From assembly GCF_002285795.1 (NCBI RefSeq), contig NZ_CP022961.1:5274001-5338000 (forward strand): DNA of 64,000 bases, in the 5' to 3' direction. This document shows, piece by piece, positions 10,185-18,915 of the stretch; position 1 is the stretch's first letter; every line of letters starts with the position of its first letter. The position numbers and the translations under genes are program-made. A model generated the notes under the pieces. The model had not been told where the DNA came from. It did not search any database and worked only from the letters and a program-made list of their open reading frames with translations. Source of the DNA: Plantactinospora sp. KBS50 (lineage in GTDB: Bacteria > Actinomycetota > Actinomycetes > Mycobacteriales > Micromonosporaceae).

Positions 10185-11530
10185 TCAGACTGCGACATCG
10201 ACCACCTCGCCGATCCCGCTGGCCGTCAGCTCGTCCCGGATCACCGCCGCGTCGCCCTCCACCACCAGCGTGAGACCGTCCGGGTGCAGGTGCGTCGCGG
10301 CCGCGAGCGACACGTCGGGCACCGAGGCCGCGAGCAGGTCCGCGCGCAGCCGGGCGTGGTAGTCGTCGGGCAGGTCGTGCACGACCAGCGCCACCAGCGC
10401 ACCGGCGATCGCCGCCGGGGTCTGCAACTCCACCGAGAGCTGCCCGGCGCGCCAGGACCGGGCCACCGCCAGTTCCTCCTCGGTCACCCCGTCGGCCCGG
10501 GTACGCGCGATCTCGCCGACCGCGTCGACAAGCGCCGGGGCGGTCACCGCGGTCTGCACCGCGGCGGCCACCACGAACCGGCCGAACCGGCGGGACTGCC
10601 CGAAGTCGGCCCGGATCCCGTACGTGTAGCCGCGCACCTCGCGGATCAGGTGGTTGAGTCGGGACGTGAAGGCGCCGCCCAGCACGGTGCCGGCCAGCGA
10701 CATCGGCACGAAGTCGGGGTGCCCGCGGTGCGGCGCCGGGTGCCCCAGCCGGAGCGTGGACTGCACCGACCCGGGCCGGTCGACCAGCACGATCCGGCGC
10801 TGTGTCCGGACCGCGGTCTCCAGCGGCGGCTCCTCGGGTGCCGGCCCGCCGGTGGCACCGCCGAAGGCGGCCCGGCCGAGCGCGTCCAGGTCCAGCCGGT
10901 CGAGGTCGCCCGCGACCACCAGGGTGCCGGGCCGGGTGAACCAGTCGGCGTGGAACCGGGTGACCTCCTCGACGGTCACCGCGGCGACCGAGTCGGGATC
11001 GCCGTCCATCGGCCGGCCGTGCCGGTGGTCGGCGCCGTACAGGTCGGCCCGCAGCGCGGCGTCGGCCCGCGGGCCGGGGTTCGCCCAGTGCATCCGCAGC
11101 GAGGTCGCCTCGTCGTCCCGGACCCGCTCGACGTCGGCCGGGGCGAGCCGGGGGTGCGCACCGCCTCGGCCAGCAACTCGACGGCCGGCAGCAGCCGCTG
11201 CACCGGCACCTGCACCCGGGCCCGGAACGAGTCCCAGTCCAGGTCCACCGACAGGCCGGTGCCCAGGCCCTCCAGCGCCAGCGCGTACGCGCCCGCGTCC
11301 CGCGCCGTGGTGCCCTCCTCGATCGCCTTGGCCAGCACCCCGGCCACGCCCTCGCGGCCCGCCGGTTCGCGCAGCGCCCCGGCGTCGAGCAGCAGCACGG
11401 CCACGGCCAGGTTGTGCCCCGGCAGGTCCGCGGCGACCACCTCGCCACCGGCGACCCCGCGGCGGACCACCCGGGGGAACCGGTACGGCCGGGTGGCCCC
11501 GGGGCCGGGACGTTCGGCGATCAGCTTCAC
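10185..11530 (-). pseudogene. M16-family peptidase-like protein (non-catalytic partner), one-base frameshift
   Basis: The second member of an M16 pair, about 448 residues if repaired. The first part (from GTG 11530, overlapping the TGA of the upstream M16 gene) has LPGHNLAVAVLLLDAGALREP and AVELLAEAVRTPG. The frame then breaks at about 11,145-11,155. The rest continues in another frame (MHWANPGPRADAALRADLYG, SRLNHLIREVRGYTYGI, ARSWRAGQLSVELQ). One missing C/G in GAGCCGGGGG restores GLAPADVERVRDDEATS. There is no HxxEH motif, as expected for the inactive subunit of such pairs. Broken gene or assembly indel. Confidence 0.85.
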
Positions 11531-12819
11531 GCGTTCTCCTCGGGCAGGTAGGTCAGGGTCACCCGGTCGGCGGGCCGGAGCAGCTCGGCGGCCACCGCGG
11601 CCACCTGCTCCGCGTCGACCGCGAGCCAGGCCGGCAGCCGGTCCGCGGCCCGGCCCGGCTCGCCGAACTGGGTGGTGTACCGGCCGAGCAGGTCGGCCCG
11701 ACCGGCCAGGGTGGCCAGTTGGCGCCACCACGCCGTGCTGAGCAGCGCGCGGGCGCGGTCCAGTTCCGCCGGGGACGGCGGCTCGGTGACCACCCCGTCC
11801 AGCACCTCGGCCAGCCCGGCCGCCAGTTCCTCGCCGGTCACCCCGGGCCGGGCGGTGGCCTCGGCGATCAGCGGCGCGGGAGCCCACCGCAGGTCCACCC
11901 CGTACGCCTCGACGCTGTCCGGCTGGGCGAGCCGGCGCCCGTCGGCGATCCGCTGGTAGAGCCGGCTGCCCCGGCCGGAGCCCAGCACCGTCGCCAGCAC
12001 GGTGGCCGCGTCGTACTCGGGCGTGCCGAACGGCGCGATGCGGTGCGCCAGGAAGACCTTGGGCGCCGGTACGTCCGCGACCACCGTCTCGCCGACCGGC
12101 TCCCCGGCCGCCGGCACCAGCAGGCCGTCCGGCGCGGCCGGGATGTCCGGCCGCGGATCGAGCCCGCCGAAGTACCGCTGCGCCAGCTCGAACACCTCGG
12201 CCGGGGTGGTGTCGCCGGCCACCGTGAGCACGGCGTTGTTGGGTGCGTAGTACGTCTCGTGGAACGCCTGGAAGGTCGCCAGGTCGGCTGCGTTCAGGTC
12301 GGCCATCGACCCGATGGTGGGGTGGTGGTACGGGTGGCCGGCAGGGTAGAGCAGCGGCAGCAACCGGAGCCAGGCGTCGCCGTACGGCACGTTCTCGTAC
12401 CGCTGCCGCCGCTCGTTCTTGACCACCTCCCGCTGGTTGTCCAGCTTCTCCGTGGTCAGCGCCGGGACCAGGCCGCCCATCCGGTCGGCCTCCAGCCACA
12501 GGGCCAGGGCGAGGTGCTCGGCCGGCACGGTCTCGAAGTAGTTGGTGCGGTCCGAGTTGGTGGTCGCGTTCAACGATCCGCCGGCGCCCTGCAACAGCCG
12601 GAAGTGCTCGGTCTTGGCCACGTTCACCGAGCCTTCGAACATCAGATGCTCGAACAGGTGCGCGAAGCCGCTCTGCCCGTCCGGTTCGTGCCGCGCGCCG
12701 ACGTCGTACCAGAGGTTCACCGCCACCACGGGCGTGCTGTGGTCCTCGCTCACCACCACCCGCAGGCCGTTGTCGAGGCGGGCTTCGTCGATCGGCCAGG
12801 GGTAACCGGTCTCGGGCAT
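11527..12819 (-). CDS. M16-family zinc metallopeptidase (catalytic subunit)
   Basis: A 430-residue pitrilysin-family peptidase. The inverted zinc motif HLFEH is at 54-58 and the distal glutamate lies in LDNQREVVKNERRQRYE. LNATTNSDRTNYFETVP and PTIGSMADLNAADL are typical of the family. No signal peptide. It is the first gene of a string followed by its non-catalytic partner, asd and a PPOX gene. Such pairs form heterodimers that degrade peptides; the substrate is unknown. Confidence 0.92.
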   Translation of the reverse strand: MPETGYPWPIDEARLDNGLRVVVSEDHSTPVVAVNLWYDVGARHEPDGQSGFAHLFEHLMFEGSVNVAKTEHFRLLQGAGGSLNATTNSDRTNYFETVPAEHLALALWLEADRMGGLVPALTTEKLDNQREVVKNERRQRYENVPYGDAWLRLLPLLYPAGHPYHHPTIGSMADLNAADLATFQAFHETYYAPNNAVLTVAGDTTPAEVFELAQRYFGGLDPRPDIPAAPDGLLVPAAGEPVGETVVADVPAPKVFLAHRIAPFGTPEYDAATVLATVLGSGRGSRLYQRIADGRRLAQPDSVEAYGVDLRWAPAPLIAEATARPGVTGEELAAGLAEVLDGVVTEPPSPAELDRARALLSTAWWRQLATLAGRADLLGRYTTQFGEPGRAADRLPAWLAVDAEQVAAVAAELLRPADRVTLTYLPEENA

Positions 12820-12966
12820 GCCCCGACGTTAGCCGATCACCGACGGCGACGACGGGCCGCCGTTCGCGGGTGTCGTGCCGGCCGGGTCGCGGGTGTCGTG
12901 GCGGCCCGGTTCCGGCCGGCGCCGGGAGTGGGTACGACGGCCGTGTTCGGGGTACATCGACGGGTC

Positions 12967-13185
12967 ATGAGTGACCACAGCAGCAGTGCCGACGATCGGG
13001 TGGAGTCGCGGGCCGAGCACCTGCTCCCGGAGGAACGGGCGGTGGGCAGCGCGGACCCCGAGGCACAGGCCGAGGCGATCCTGCGCGAGTCCGACGCCCG
13101 GGAGGCCGACCAGCGGGCGGCACCGGACACGATCCTGGAACACCGCACCTCGGCCGAGGCCGCCGCGGTCGAACCGACGGACTGA
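12967..13185 (+). CDS. Small acidic hypothetical protein
   Basis: A 72-residue hydrophilic protein (RVESRAEHLLPEERAVGS, EAQAEAILRESDAREADQR) resembling short actinomycete proteins of unknown function. ATG 12967 has only a weak upstream purine stretch. It stands alone and divergent from the M16 operon, followed by a strong hairpin. Confidence 0.65.
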   Translation: MSDHSSSADDRVESRAEHLLPEERAVGSADPEAQAEAILRESDAREADQRAAPDTILEHRTSAEAAAVEPTD

Positions 13186-13241
13186 GAGGGCGTCCGACAG
13201 GAACCATGCCCCACTGCGCCGGAATCCGACCGGCAAAGCAG

Positions 13242-13276
13242 GCGCCGCCCATGGCCTCGTGAGCCATGGGCGGCGC
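13242..13276 (+). terminator. Perfect 14 bp hairpin after the small acidic gene
   Basis: GCGCCGCCCATGGC (13242-13255) pairs perfectly with 13263-13276 around a 7 nt loop. No T-tract follows, as is usual for actinobacterial terminators. It begins about 56 bp after the stop at 13185. Confidence 0.6.
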
Positions 13277-13488
13277 AGGTGTCGGTGTGCAGGTCGCCTC
13301 GCGGCGAGTGGCGCGACGTGGCTCCAGCCGGACGGTATTCCACGACGGCAATTTCAGATGCGGCCCGGGGACACTGGTCACACCGACAGTCGTTTCAACC
13401 GCGGGGACCGCCGTGATGTTCCGGACCGGGGTGTAACCGGCGTCACTGCGCTCGGTTTGTTCGCCCAACCGGCGGGTAGCCCTCAGCC
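13277..13488. other. Non-coding interval upstream of the 13489 gene
   Basis: About 210 bp with no convincing gene in either direction. Relatively A/T-richer bits (around 13,335-13,450) may hold the promoter for the next gene, but I see no clear -35/-10 pair. Confidence 0.4.
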
Positions 13489-13695
13489 GTGACCGACGAG
13501 ACCTCCCGACAGCGCCTCGACGACCTGCTCGATGACCTGTGGTTCGGGCAGGAGCGGATGACCCAGTCCGAGATCCACCGGCGAGCGGTGGCGGCCGAGG
13601 TGCCCGCGGACCTGCTGACCCGGATCACCGCGATGCCCGAGGGCGAGTACGCCGCGGACGAGGCCGCCGAACTGCTCGGCGGCAACGCCGGCTGA
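13489..13695 (+). CDS. Small hypothetical protein
   Basis: A 68-residue helical protein (RQRLDDLLDDLWFGQERMTQSE, EVPADLLTRITAMPEGEY). It starts at GTG with a poorly placed GGCGGG upstream. The layout is like short actinobacterial DUF2795-type proteins, though I cannot confirm the family. It is followed after 16 bp by another small gene on the same strand. Confidence 0.6.
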   Translation: MTDETSRQRLDDLLDDLWFGQERMTQSEIHRRAVAAEVPADLLTRITAMPEGEYAADEAAELLGGNAG

Positions 13696-13711
13696 GCCGA
13701 GGGAGTTGGCC

Positions 13712-13921
13712 ATGAGCATCAGTGACCTTCCCGACCACGATCCCGCGGACGAGAGCCTGCCGGCGATCGGTCAGCCGCGCGAGGATGCCGACCCGGCCGG
13801 GGACCCGGACTTCGCCGACGAACACGACGAGACGGCGGTCTCGACCGACATCATCACCGACGCCGACGCGCGGGACCGGGAACCCGAGGCACCGCGCGGC
13901 TGGTCGGGCATGCAGCGCTGA
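13712..13921 (+). CDS. Small acidic hypothetical protein
   Basis: A 69-residue Asp/Glu-rich, probably disordered protein (ISDLPDHDPADESLPAIG, DEHDETAVSTDIITDADA). ATG 13712 follows GAGGGAG by 6 nt, better than the TTG two codons earlier. Probably in one transcript with the preceding gene. The function is unknown. Confidence 0.6.
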   Translation: MSISDLPDHDPADESLPAIGQPREDADPAGDPDFADEHDETAVSTDIITDADARDREPEAPRGWSGMQR

Positions 13922-13925
13922 CCGG

Positions 13926-14041
13926 CCCGGCCCGCGGGCCGACGGGACGCCACGCGGGCCGACGGGCGCCACGGGCCGACAAGAACCCGGGTCGACGGGC
14001 ACCCCCGGGCCGACAGGCACCGCGGGCCCACAGGCCGCGGC
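13926..14041. repeat. Degenerate post-stop tandem repeat
   Basis: Six to seven imperfect copies of a roughly 17 bp unit of the form GCGGGCCGACGGGCACC fill the interval between the convergent stops at 13921 and 14045. It begins 5 bp after the first stop. Variation between copies (CGGGTCGACGG, GGGCCGACAGG, GGGCCGACAAG) shows it is old rather than a fresh expansion. Confidence 0.7.
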
Positions 14042-14044
14042 CGG

Positions 14045-14599
14045 TCAGGCCGCGTCGCCGTAGTCGTGGCCCGGCCGCCCCGGGTGGCCCTCCGCGGCCT
14101 GCTGGGCGGCGGCGTATCCCATCTGGAGGAAGTCCGAGGCGGCGACCGCGGTGAGCGCGGTGGCCACCAGCCGGGTCAGACGGGGCGCGAGCACGAGACC
14201 GCCGGTCAGCCCGGTGGCGACCCAGACGGCCAGGCAGAACGGGCAGCTCAGCAGCTCGCCGATGGCGTGCCGGGTGCCGCTGCCGGAGTCCCGCACCTGC
14301 TCCATGACCTCGCCGCTGCCGATCGGACGGTCGTACCGGGTGAACGGCGCGCGCAGCGGGCTGGTGACCGCGTCCTTGGCCAGCAGCCGGCTCAGCTTGT
14401 GGGTGGCGATGGACAGCAGCACCACGTCCGAGGCGGCCGGGCGGTCCGGGATCGGCCGGCCGGTCACCCTGGCCAGCCCGGCGATCGCGGCCGTGACCCC
14501 GCCGTAGGTGGTCATCGAGAGCAGGTAGCCGCCCAGCGGGCGTTGTTCGTGCGGGGCGTACGCCCGGCGGAGCCGGCCGGCCCTCTCGCGCAGACCCAT
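14045..14599 (-). CDS. DUF1360-family membrane-associated protein
   Basis: A 184-residue protein matching the DUF1360 pattern: [33 protein letters not shown], then [17 protein letters not shown], with hydrophobic segments around 27-45 and 137-155. The CPFC pair is typical for the family. In Bacillus a relative (YngL/CotY-cluster type) is poorly characterised. ATG 14599 is used; an in-frame ATG 14 codons upstream is possible. Confidence 0.75.
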   Translation of the reverse strand: MGLRERAGRLRRAYAPHEQRPLGGYLLSMTTYGGVTAAIAGLARVTGRPIPDRPAASDVVLLSIATHKLSRLLAKDAVTSPLRAPFTRYDRPIGSGEVMEQVRDSGSGTRHAIGELLSCPFCLAVWVATGLTGGLVLAPRLTRLVATALTAVAASDFLQMGYAAAQQAAEGHPGRPGHDYGDAA

Positions 14600-14674
14600 G
14601 TCTTTCGCCGCCCCCTCAGCCCGTGGTCGGGTTCTCGGCAACCTCGCGAGCGAGGTCGGGACCGGTGTGGCCGG

Positions 14675-15025
14675 TCATCGGCCGTCCCGGAGCCGGCTCG
14701 GGTCCACCTCCCGGCCCGGGAACCGGGCCAGGTACTCGGTCTCCAGATCGGCCGTCCGGCGCAGGTGGTTGGCCAGCGCCGAGTCGGCGGCGTGCCGCAG
14801 CGTGTCCAGCCGGGTGCGGTGCAGGCTGTGCAGTTCGCGCAGCACGTCCTCGTCGCTCAGGTCGGTCGGGTCCACCCCGACCAGGTCGAGGTCCTCCGGG
14901 CCGAGGTCCGCGGCGACGGCGGACCGATCGGCCTCGTCCCACTCCGTCATCCGCTGCTCCGGGCTGCCGTCCACCGGCCGGGCGACGCCGGTCGGCGGGA
15001 ACTCACCGCGTGCGGGCTCGGTCAT
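14675..15025 (-). CDS. Conserved actinobacterial hypothetical (DUF6158-like)
   Basis: A 116-residue hydrophilic protein with [18 protein letters not shown] and [36 protein letters not shown], a pattern I associate with the actinobacterial DUF6158 group. Predicted mostly helical in the second half. ATG 15025 follows a GGGAGA-like ribosome site. Located 75 bp upstream of the DUF1360 gene on the same strand. Confidence 0.65.
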   Translation of the reverse strand: MTEPARGEFPPTGVARPVDGSPEQRMTEWDEADRSAVAADLGPEDLDLVGVDPTDLSDEDVLRELHSLHRTRLDTLRHAADSALANHLRRTADLETEYLARFPGREVDPSRLRDGR

Positions 15026-15278
15026 CGTCTCTCCCGGTGTCTCGTTCGGCGTACCGGCTCGGCCGGTGTGCGCCGGAAAGCCCGGCCGGCCCGTGGCCGG
15101 ATCGGCCGGGGGCCGTGACGCACCCCTGGAACGTTGCCCGCGGGTGCCGCCGCCAAACCCGCCGCCAAACCCCGCGCCGGTCCCGCGCCGGGCCCCCGCC
15201 GGCCCGGCGCCGGGCCCCCGCCCGCACCGCTACGACGCGGCGTCGGAGACCGGCCGGGCCGCCGGTACCCTCGACGGC

Positions 15279-15788
15279 ATGAGACGGCTGCTGACCCGGG
15301 CGTGGTTGGTGCGGCACGCACTGACCGCGTTACTGGTCGCCGCCTTTCTGGGACTGGGCTGGTGGCAGGTGGACCGGGCGGCGGGCGGCAACACGCTCAG
15401 CTGGGGGTACGCTGTCGAATGGCCGGTCTTCGCCGGTTTTGTGCTGTTCATCTGGTTCCGCGAGGTCCGGCACGCGGTTCGGGGTACCGGCGGGACGCCG
15501 CCGGCCGGCCGTGGCTCCGCCGGGGCCGCACCCGACGGCGTGGACGGCACGGACAACACCGCCCGCCCGGACGGCACCGCCGAGCCGGCACCGGTGGGCG
15601 CCGCCGGTTCGGGGTTGGCCGGCCACGCCGAGCCGGCACCGGGCTTCCGTCGACCGGTCCGGGCGGCCCGGCGGCCGGTGGAATCGGCGGAGCCGGCCGA
15701 GGACGGCGCGCTGGCCGCGTACAACGAATATCTTTCCTGGCTGAACGCCAATCCCGGCGCCCGGCCGGGCGACTATCCCGGCCGATGA
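15279..15788 (+). CDS. Conserved two-helix membrane protein
   Basis: A 169-residue protein with two predicted membrane segments ([19 protein letters not shown] about 13-31 and [17 protein letters not shown] about 43-59). A Gly/Ala/Pro-rich linker (about 65-140) leads to a conserved tail [16 protein letters not shown]. It is paired with the DUF3817 gene downstream. The function is unknown. The first 27 residues resemble a SURF1-like start, but the rest does not fit SURF1. Confidence 0.7.
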   Translation: MRRLLTRAWLVRHALTALLVAAFLGLGWWQVDRAAGGNTLSWGYAVEWPVFAGFVLFIWFREVRHAVRGTGGTPPAGRGSAGAAPDGVDGTDNTARPDGTAEPAPVGAAGSGLAGHAEPAPGFRRPVRAARRPVESAEPAEDGALAAYNEYLSWLNANPGARPGDYPGR

Positions 15789-15812
15789 GCCGGCGGAAGG
15801 GAACGGACCGAC

Positions 15813-16151
15813 GTGGGCGCTGCGCTGACCCGATACCGCCTGATCGCGTACGTCGTCGGCGTCGTGCTGATCGTGCTCGTGGCGATCGGCATGCCGCTGA
15901 AGTACCTCGGGCACGATGACACGGTGGTGGCCACCGTCGGCCCGGCGCACGGCTTCCTGTACATGATCTACCTGGTCGCGGTCTTCGACCTGGGCCGCCG
16001 GGCCGGCTGGTCGCTGCGCCGGATGGTGCTGGTGATGCTGGCCGGCACGATTCCGTTCGTCTCGTTCTACGCCGAGCGCAAGGTCACCGGCTGGCTCCGC
16101 GGCCCGGACCGGGCACCTGCCGGGCCGCCGCTGGCCCGGCAGCGGAGTTGA
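15813..16151 (+). CDS. DUF3817 integral membrane protein
   Basis: A 112-residue protein with three or four membrane helices (YRLIAYVVGVVLIVLVAIGM, AHGFLYMIYLVAVFDLG, MVLVMLAGTIPFVSFYAERK). The H-G-x-L-Y and F-x-x-E-R motifs are typical of DUF3817, found across actinobacteria. GTG 15813 follows GGCGGAAGGGA. Expressed with the preceding membrane protein (24 bp gap). Confidence 0.8.
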   Translation: MGAALTRYRLIAYVVGVVLIVLVAIGMPLKYLGHDDTVVATVGPAHGFLYMIYLVAVFDLGRRAGWSLRRMVLVMLAGTIPFVSFYAERKVTGWLRGPDRAPAGPPLARQRS

Positions 16152-16249
16152 GGGCACCGCCCGAACACGCGGGGTTTCCACCCCGGTACGACCGGTAAGG
16201 GTGACATTTCTCCGATCGGCCCTAGCTGGCGCGAATCGCCCATATCAAG

Positions 16250-16278
16250 CTGACGTCGCCCGGATTCCGGGTTAGGTT
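16250..16278 (+). promoter_or_regulatory. Possible promoter for the NlpC/P60 gene
   Basis: CTGACG (16250-16255) and TAGGTT (16273-16278) are separated by 17 bp, a fair match to the principal sigma consensus. They give a leader of about 170 nt before the NlpC/P60 start. I looked for a c-di-AMP (ydaO-type) riboswitch, common before such genes in actinobacteria, and did not find its conserved GGGGTGAATC or CCGAAYCCG elements. Confidence 0.4.
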
Positions 16279-16454
16279 GGGCCGGCTGGACCGGCGGTAC
16301 GTCGCCGTCGGGGTGACACCGGTCCGGTACCGCCGCATCGCCGGCCCTCCTCCGCGGCCTCCCCGCCGCCGGAGCCGGGCCGGACCCCCTCGCCGGGACC
16401 GCCGGGCAGCCGGCCGGACCCGGCCGATCGGCGGTCGGGAGAAGGGTTTGCTTC

Positions 16455-17417
16455 TTGTCGCCAGTGCGTGTCCTGCTGCGCACGATCGCCGTGGCCGGCC
16501 TGTCGGCCGTGCTGGTCGCACCGGCCTCGCTGGCCCAGGCCGCACCCTCGGCCAGCGAGCTGACGCAGCAGATCAACCAGGAATCGGCCAAGCTGGAGAA
16601 GACGGTCGAGTCCTACAACCGGCTCACCGAAGACATCAAGAAGACAAAGGCCGACACGGCCACGCTGAACGCCAGGCTCGGCCCGCTGCAACAGCAGGTC
16701 GACGCGGCCCGCGCCGAGGTCGGGCAGTTGGCGGCCACCGCCTACAAGACCGGCGGGCTGCGCACCGCCGGCGTGCTGCTGGGCAACGCCGACCCCGCCG
16801 ATCTGACCGGCAACCTCGGCACCCTGGACCAACTGGCCCGGGACCGGCGGCAGAAGGTCTCCAGCTACGACCGGTCGCAGCGGCAGTTCCTCGCCGAGAA
16901 GGCGGAACTGGACGAGACCCTGGCCCGGCAGACCGCCCAGGCCAAGGAGCTGAGCGCCGGCAAGAAGAAGATCGAGGCCGACCTCAGCAAGCTGTACAGC
17001 AAGCGCAAGGCCGCGTACGGCGCCGCGCAGTCCGCGGGCAGTTCCTACACCGGTACGGTGCCCTCGGTCTCCGGCAAGGCCGGGGTCGCGGTGCGGTACG
17101 CGTACGACGCCATCGGCAAGCCGTACGTCTGGGCCGCGGACGGACCCAACGGGTACGACTGTTCCGGCCTGACCATGGCCGCCTGGCGGGCTGCCGGGAA
17201 GTCCCTGCCGCACAACGCGGCGATGCAGTGGGACTCGGTGTCACACATCAGCCGCGGTTCCCTGCAGCCCGGTGACCTGGTGTTCTACAGCGGACTGGGG
17301 CACGTCGCGCTGTTCGTCGGCAGCGGCAAGGTGATCCACGCCCCGCAGGCCGGCGAGAACGTGAAGCTCGCCAGCGTCGACATGATGACCCCGTACGGCT
17401 ACGGGCGGGTGCGTTAG
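16455..17417 (+). CDS. Secreted NlpC/P60 peptidoglycan endopeptidase with coiled coil
   Basis: A 320-residue cell-wall hydrolase that cuts peptidoglycan stem peptides. It has a signal peptide (about 1-30, ending SLAQAA), a long coiled coil (about 35-190), and a C-terminal NlpC/P60 domain with catalytic C236 in GYDCSGL, H283 in GLGHVALFVG and H295. The coiled coil plus P60 layout is that of mycobacterial RipC/RipA-like hydrolases. The start is either TTG 16455 or GTG 16464; GGGAGAAGGG upstream suits both. Probably acts in cell separation or growth. Confidence 0.93.
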   Translation: MSPVRVLLRTIAVAGLSAVLVAPASLAQAAPSASELTQQINQESAKLEKTVESYNRLTEDIKKTKADTATLNARLGPLQQQVDAARAEVGQLAATAYKTGGLRTAGVLLGNADPADLTGNLGTLDQLARDRRQKVSSYDRSQRQFLAEKAELDETLARQTAQAKELSAGKKKIEADLSKLYSKRKAAYGAAQSAGSSYTGTVPSVSGKAGVAVRYAYDAIGKPYVWAADGPNGYDCSGLTMAAWRAAGKSLPHNAAMQWDSVSHISRGSLQPGDLVFYSGLGHVALFVGSGKVIHAPQAGENVKLASVDMMTPYGYGRVR

Positions 17418-17441
17418 CACCGCCGCGCCTCGCGACCGGAT

Positions 17442-17488
17442 ACGGCGAGCGGCCGGCGTCCCCCTATCGGACGCCGGCCGCTCGCCGT
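17442..17488. terminator. Bidirectional 20 bp hairpin terminator
   Basis: Positions 17442-17461 and 17469-17488 form a perfect 20 bp stem with a 7 nt loop, between the convergent NlpC/P60 and sigma factor genes. It can serve both. Confidence 0.8.
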
Positions 17489-17500
17489 CATTCCTACCCC

Positions 17501-17540
17501 ATCGCCGCCGGTCAGGCCGCATCGTCGCCGGTCAGGCCGC
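17501..17540 (-). repeat. 20 bp duplication spanning the sigma factor stop codon
   Basis: Positions 17501-17520 and 17521-17540 are identical except for one base. The downstream-gene copy holds the last codons and TGA of the sigma gene; the other repeats them beyond the stop, giving a second TGA 20 nt later in another frame. Confidence 0.75.
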
Positions 17541-18578
17541 CTGCAACCCCTCGGCCCGGGCCAGCTCACGCAGCCGGCCGAGCGCCTGGATCTCCAGCTG
17601 CCGGATCCGCTCCCGGGACAGCGAGAACCGGGACGCGACCTCGGTGAGCGAGTGCTCCCGCCCGTCCTCCAGGCCGTACCGGGCGCGCATGATGCCGGCC
17701 GACCGGTCGTCCAGGTGGTTGAGCAGCCCCTCGATCCGCTGCCGCTCCAGCGCCGTGAGCACGACCTCCTCGGGCGACGGCGCGTCGCTGTCCGCGACCA
17801 GGTCACCGAGGTTGGTGTCGCCGTCGTCGCCGACCGGCGTGTCCAGCGAGACGGTGTCCTGGGACCAGCGGACCAGCTCGTGCACCCGCTCGACCGGCAC
17901 GCCCAGGGCCTTGGCGATCTGCTCGGGCTCCGGGTCGCCGCCCAGCTCACGGGTCAGCTGCCGGGCCACGTTGCGCATCCGGTTGACGTCCTCGACCAGG
18001 TGTACCGGGAGCCGCACGGTGCGCTCCTGCTGCGCGATGGCCCGGCTGATCGCCTGCCGGATCCACCAGGTCGCGTACGTGGAGAACTTGTACCCGCGCT
18101 CGTAGTCGAACTTCTCGACGGCGCGCACCAGACCGGTGTTGCCCTCCTGGATCAGGTCGAGCATCGGCATGCCGGACCGCACGTACCGGCGGGCGATGGA
18201 GACCACCAGCCGCAGGTTGGCCCGGATGAACAGGTCCTTGGCCCGCTCGCCGTCGGCCACCAGCCGGTCCAGCTCGTCCCGGCCGACCCCGTCCGGGATC
18301 TGGTCGGTGTCCAGCAGGTGCTCGGCGTAGAGCCCGGCCTCGATGGCCTTGGAGAGGTCAACCTCCCGGGCCGCGTCGAGCAGCGGTGTACGGGAGATCT
18401 CGTGCAGGTAGACGCCGACCAGATCGCGCTCCTCGGCGACCTCGTCGGTTCGCATGACGATGTTCTTATCCACGTTGCCCACGATCCCCTCGTTCGCGCC
18501 GGTCGCCCGGTTCCTTGCCGTCCGCACTCCGTCAGCCCCTCCCCCGGTAACCTCCGCAGTGCCCCCCGGTGCTGACAT
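17532..18578 (-). CDS. Group 2 RNA polymerase sigma factor (SigB/Hrd-like)
   Basis: A 348-residue sigma-70 factor close to the primary sigma family but lacking the long N-terminal region of HrdB. Region 1.2 (VGVYLHEISRTPLLDAAREVDL), region 2 with FIRANLRLVVSIARRYV, MPMLDLIQEGNTGLVRAVEKF and FSTYATWWIRQAI, region 3, and region 4.2 (EVASRFSLSRERIRQLEIQAL) are complete. Such factors in actinomycetes overlap HrdB specificity and act in stationary phase or stress. ATG 18578 lacks a clear ribosome site; an internal ATG before TDEVAEERD is an alternative. Confidence 0.92.
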   Translation of the reverse strand: MSAPGGTAEVTGGGADGVRTARNRATGANEGIVGNVDKNIVMRTDEVAEERDLVGVYLHEISRTPLLDAAREVDLSKAIEAGLYAEHLLDTDQIPDGVGRDELDRLVADGERAKDLFIRANLRLVVSIARRYVRSGMPMLDLIQEGNTGLVRAVEKFDYERGYKFSTYATWWIRQAISRAIAQQERTVRLPVHLVEDVNRMRNVARQLTRELGGDPEPEQIAKALGVPVERVHELVRWSQDTVSLDTPVGDDGDTNLGDLVADSDAPSPEEVVLTALERQRIEGLLNHLDDRSAGIMRARYGLEDGREHSLTEVASRFSLSRERIRQLEIQALGRLRELARAEGLQAA

Positions 18579-18871
18579 CTACACAACAGATGAGACGCAT
18601 CAGGGATTCCGGGTGCCGAGTCGAAAGTGTCACGAATGCCTGGGTAGTTGCTGAGAGCACGATCCGCGTTCGCTGTCAGGGGCACCCGATCGGGCCGTTC
18701 GATGCGCCGGCACCGCTGCCGGCGGGCCGCCGATGGGCGCGCGCTACCCAATGCAAGCCCGATAACACCATGACGCTTCCCGTTCCCGCAGCGACGCGCG
18801 TCACCACCGGATTGCGATGCGCGTCACGTTCCTCCGCGCGGGCCTGTTGGTTCGCCGGCACCGCAGATTAC
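18579..18871. other. Upstream region of the sigma factor gene
   Basis: About 290 bp without a gene, locally A/T-richer than its surroundings near the sigma start (18,575-18,690). It should contain the sigma gene promoter on the minus strand. I cannot point to a convincing -35/-10 pair. Short stretches repeat GACGCGCGTCA-like words (around 18,790-18,830) of unknown meaning. Confidence 0.4.
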
Positions 18872-18911
18872 CCCGGGCTCCGGGGGCCAATCCGCCCCGG
18901 CGGAGCCCGGG
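18872..18911 (-). terminator. Hairpin terminator of murQ
   Basis: CCCGGGCTCCG (18872-18882) pairs perfectly with CGGAGCCCGGG (18901-18911). An inner GGGG/CCCC extends the stem. It sits 5 bp after the murQ stop. Confidence 0.7.
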
Positions 18912-18915
18912 CGGG

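Noticed and set aside
10654-12966. Long plus-strand frame before the small gene at 12967
   Set aside because: Antisense to the M16 pair. Only its last 72 codons from ATG 12967 look like a gene.
16152-16454. c-di-AMP (ydaO-type) riboswitch before the NlpC/P60 gene
   Set aside because: The place is right, but the conserved GGGGTGAATC and CCGAAYCCG segments and the flanking stems are not found. The same search before the lysozyme-like gene (50616-51000) also failed.
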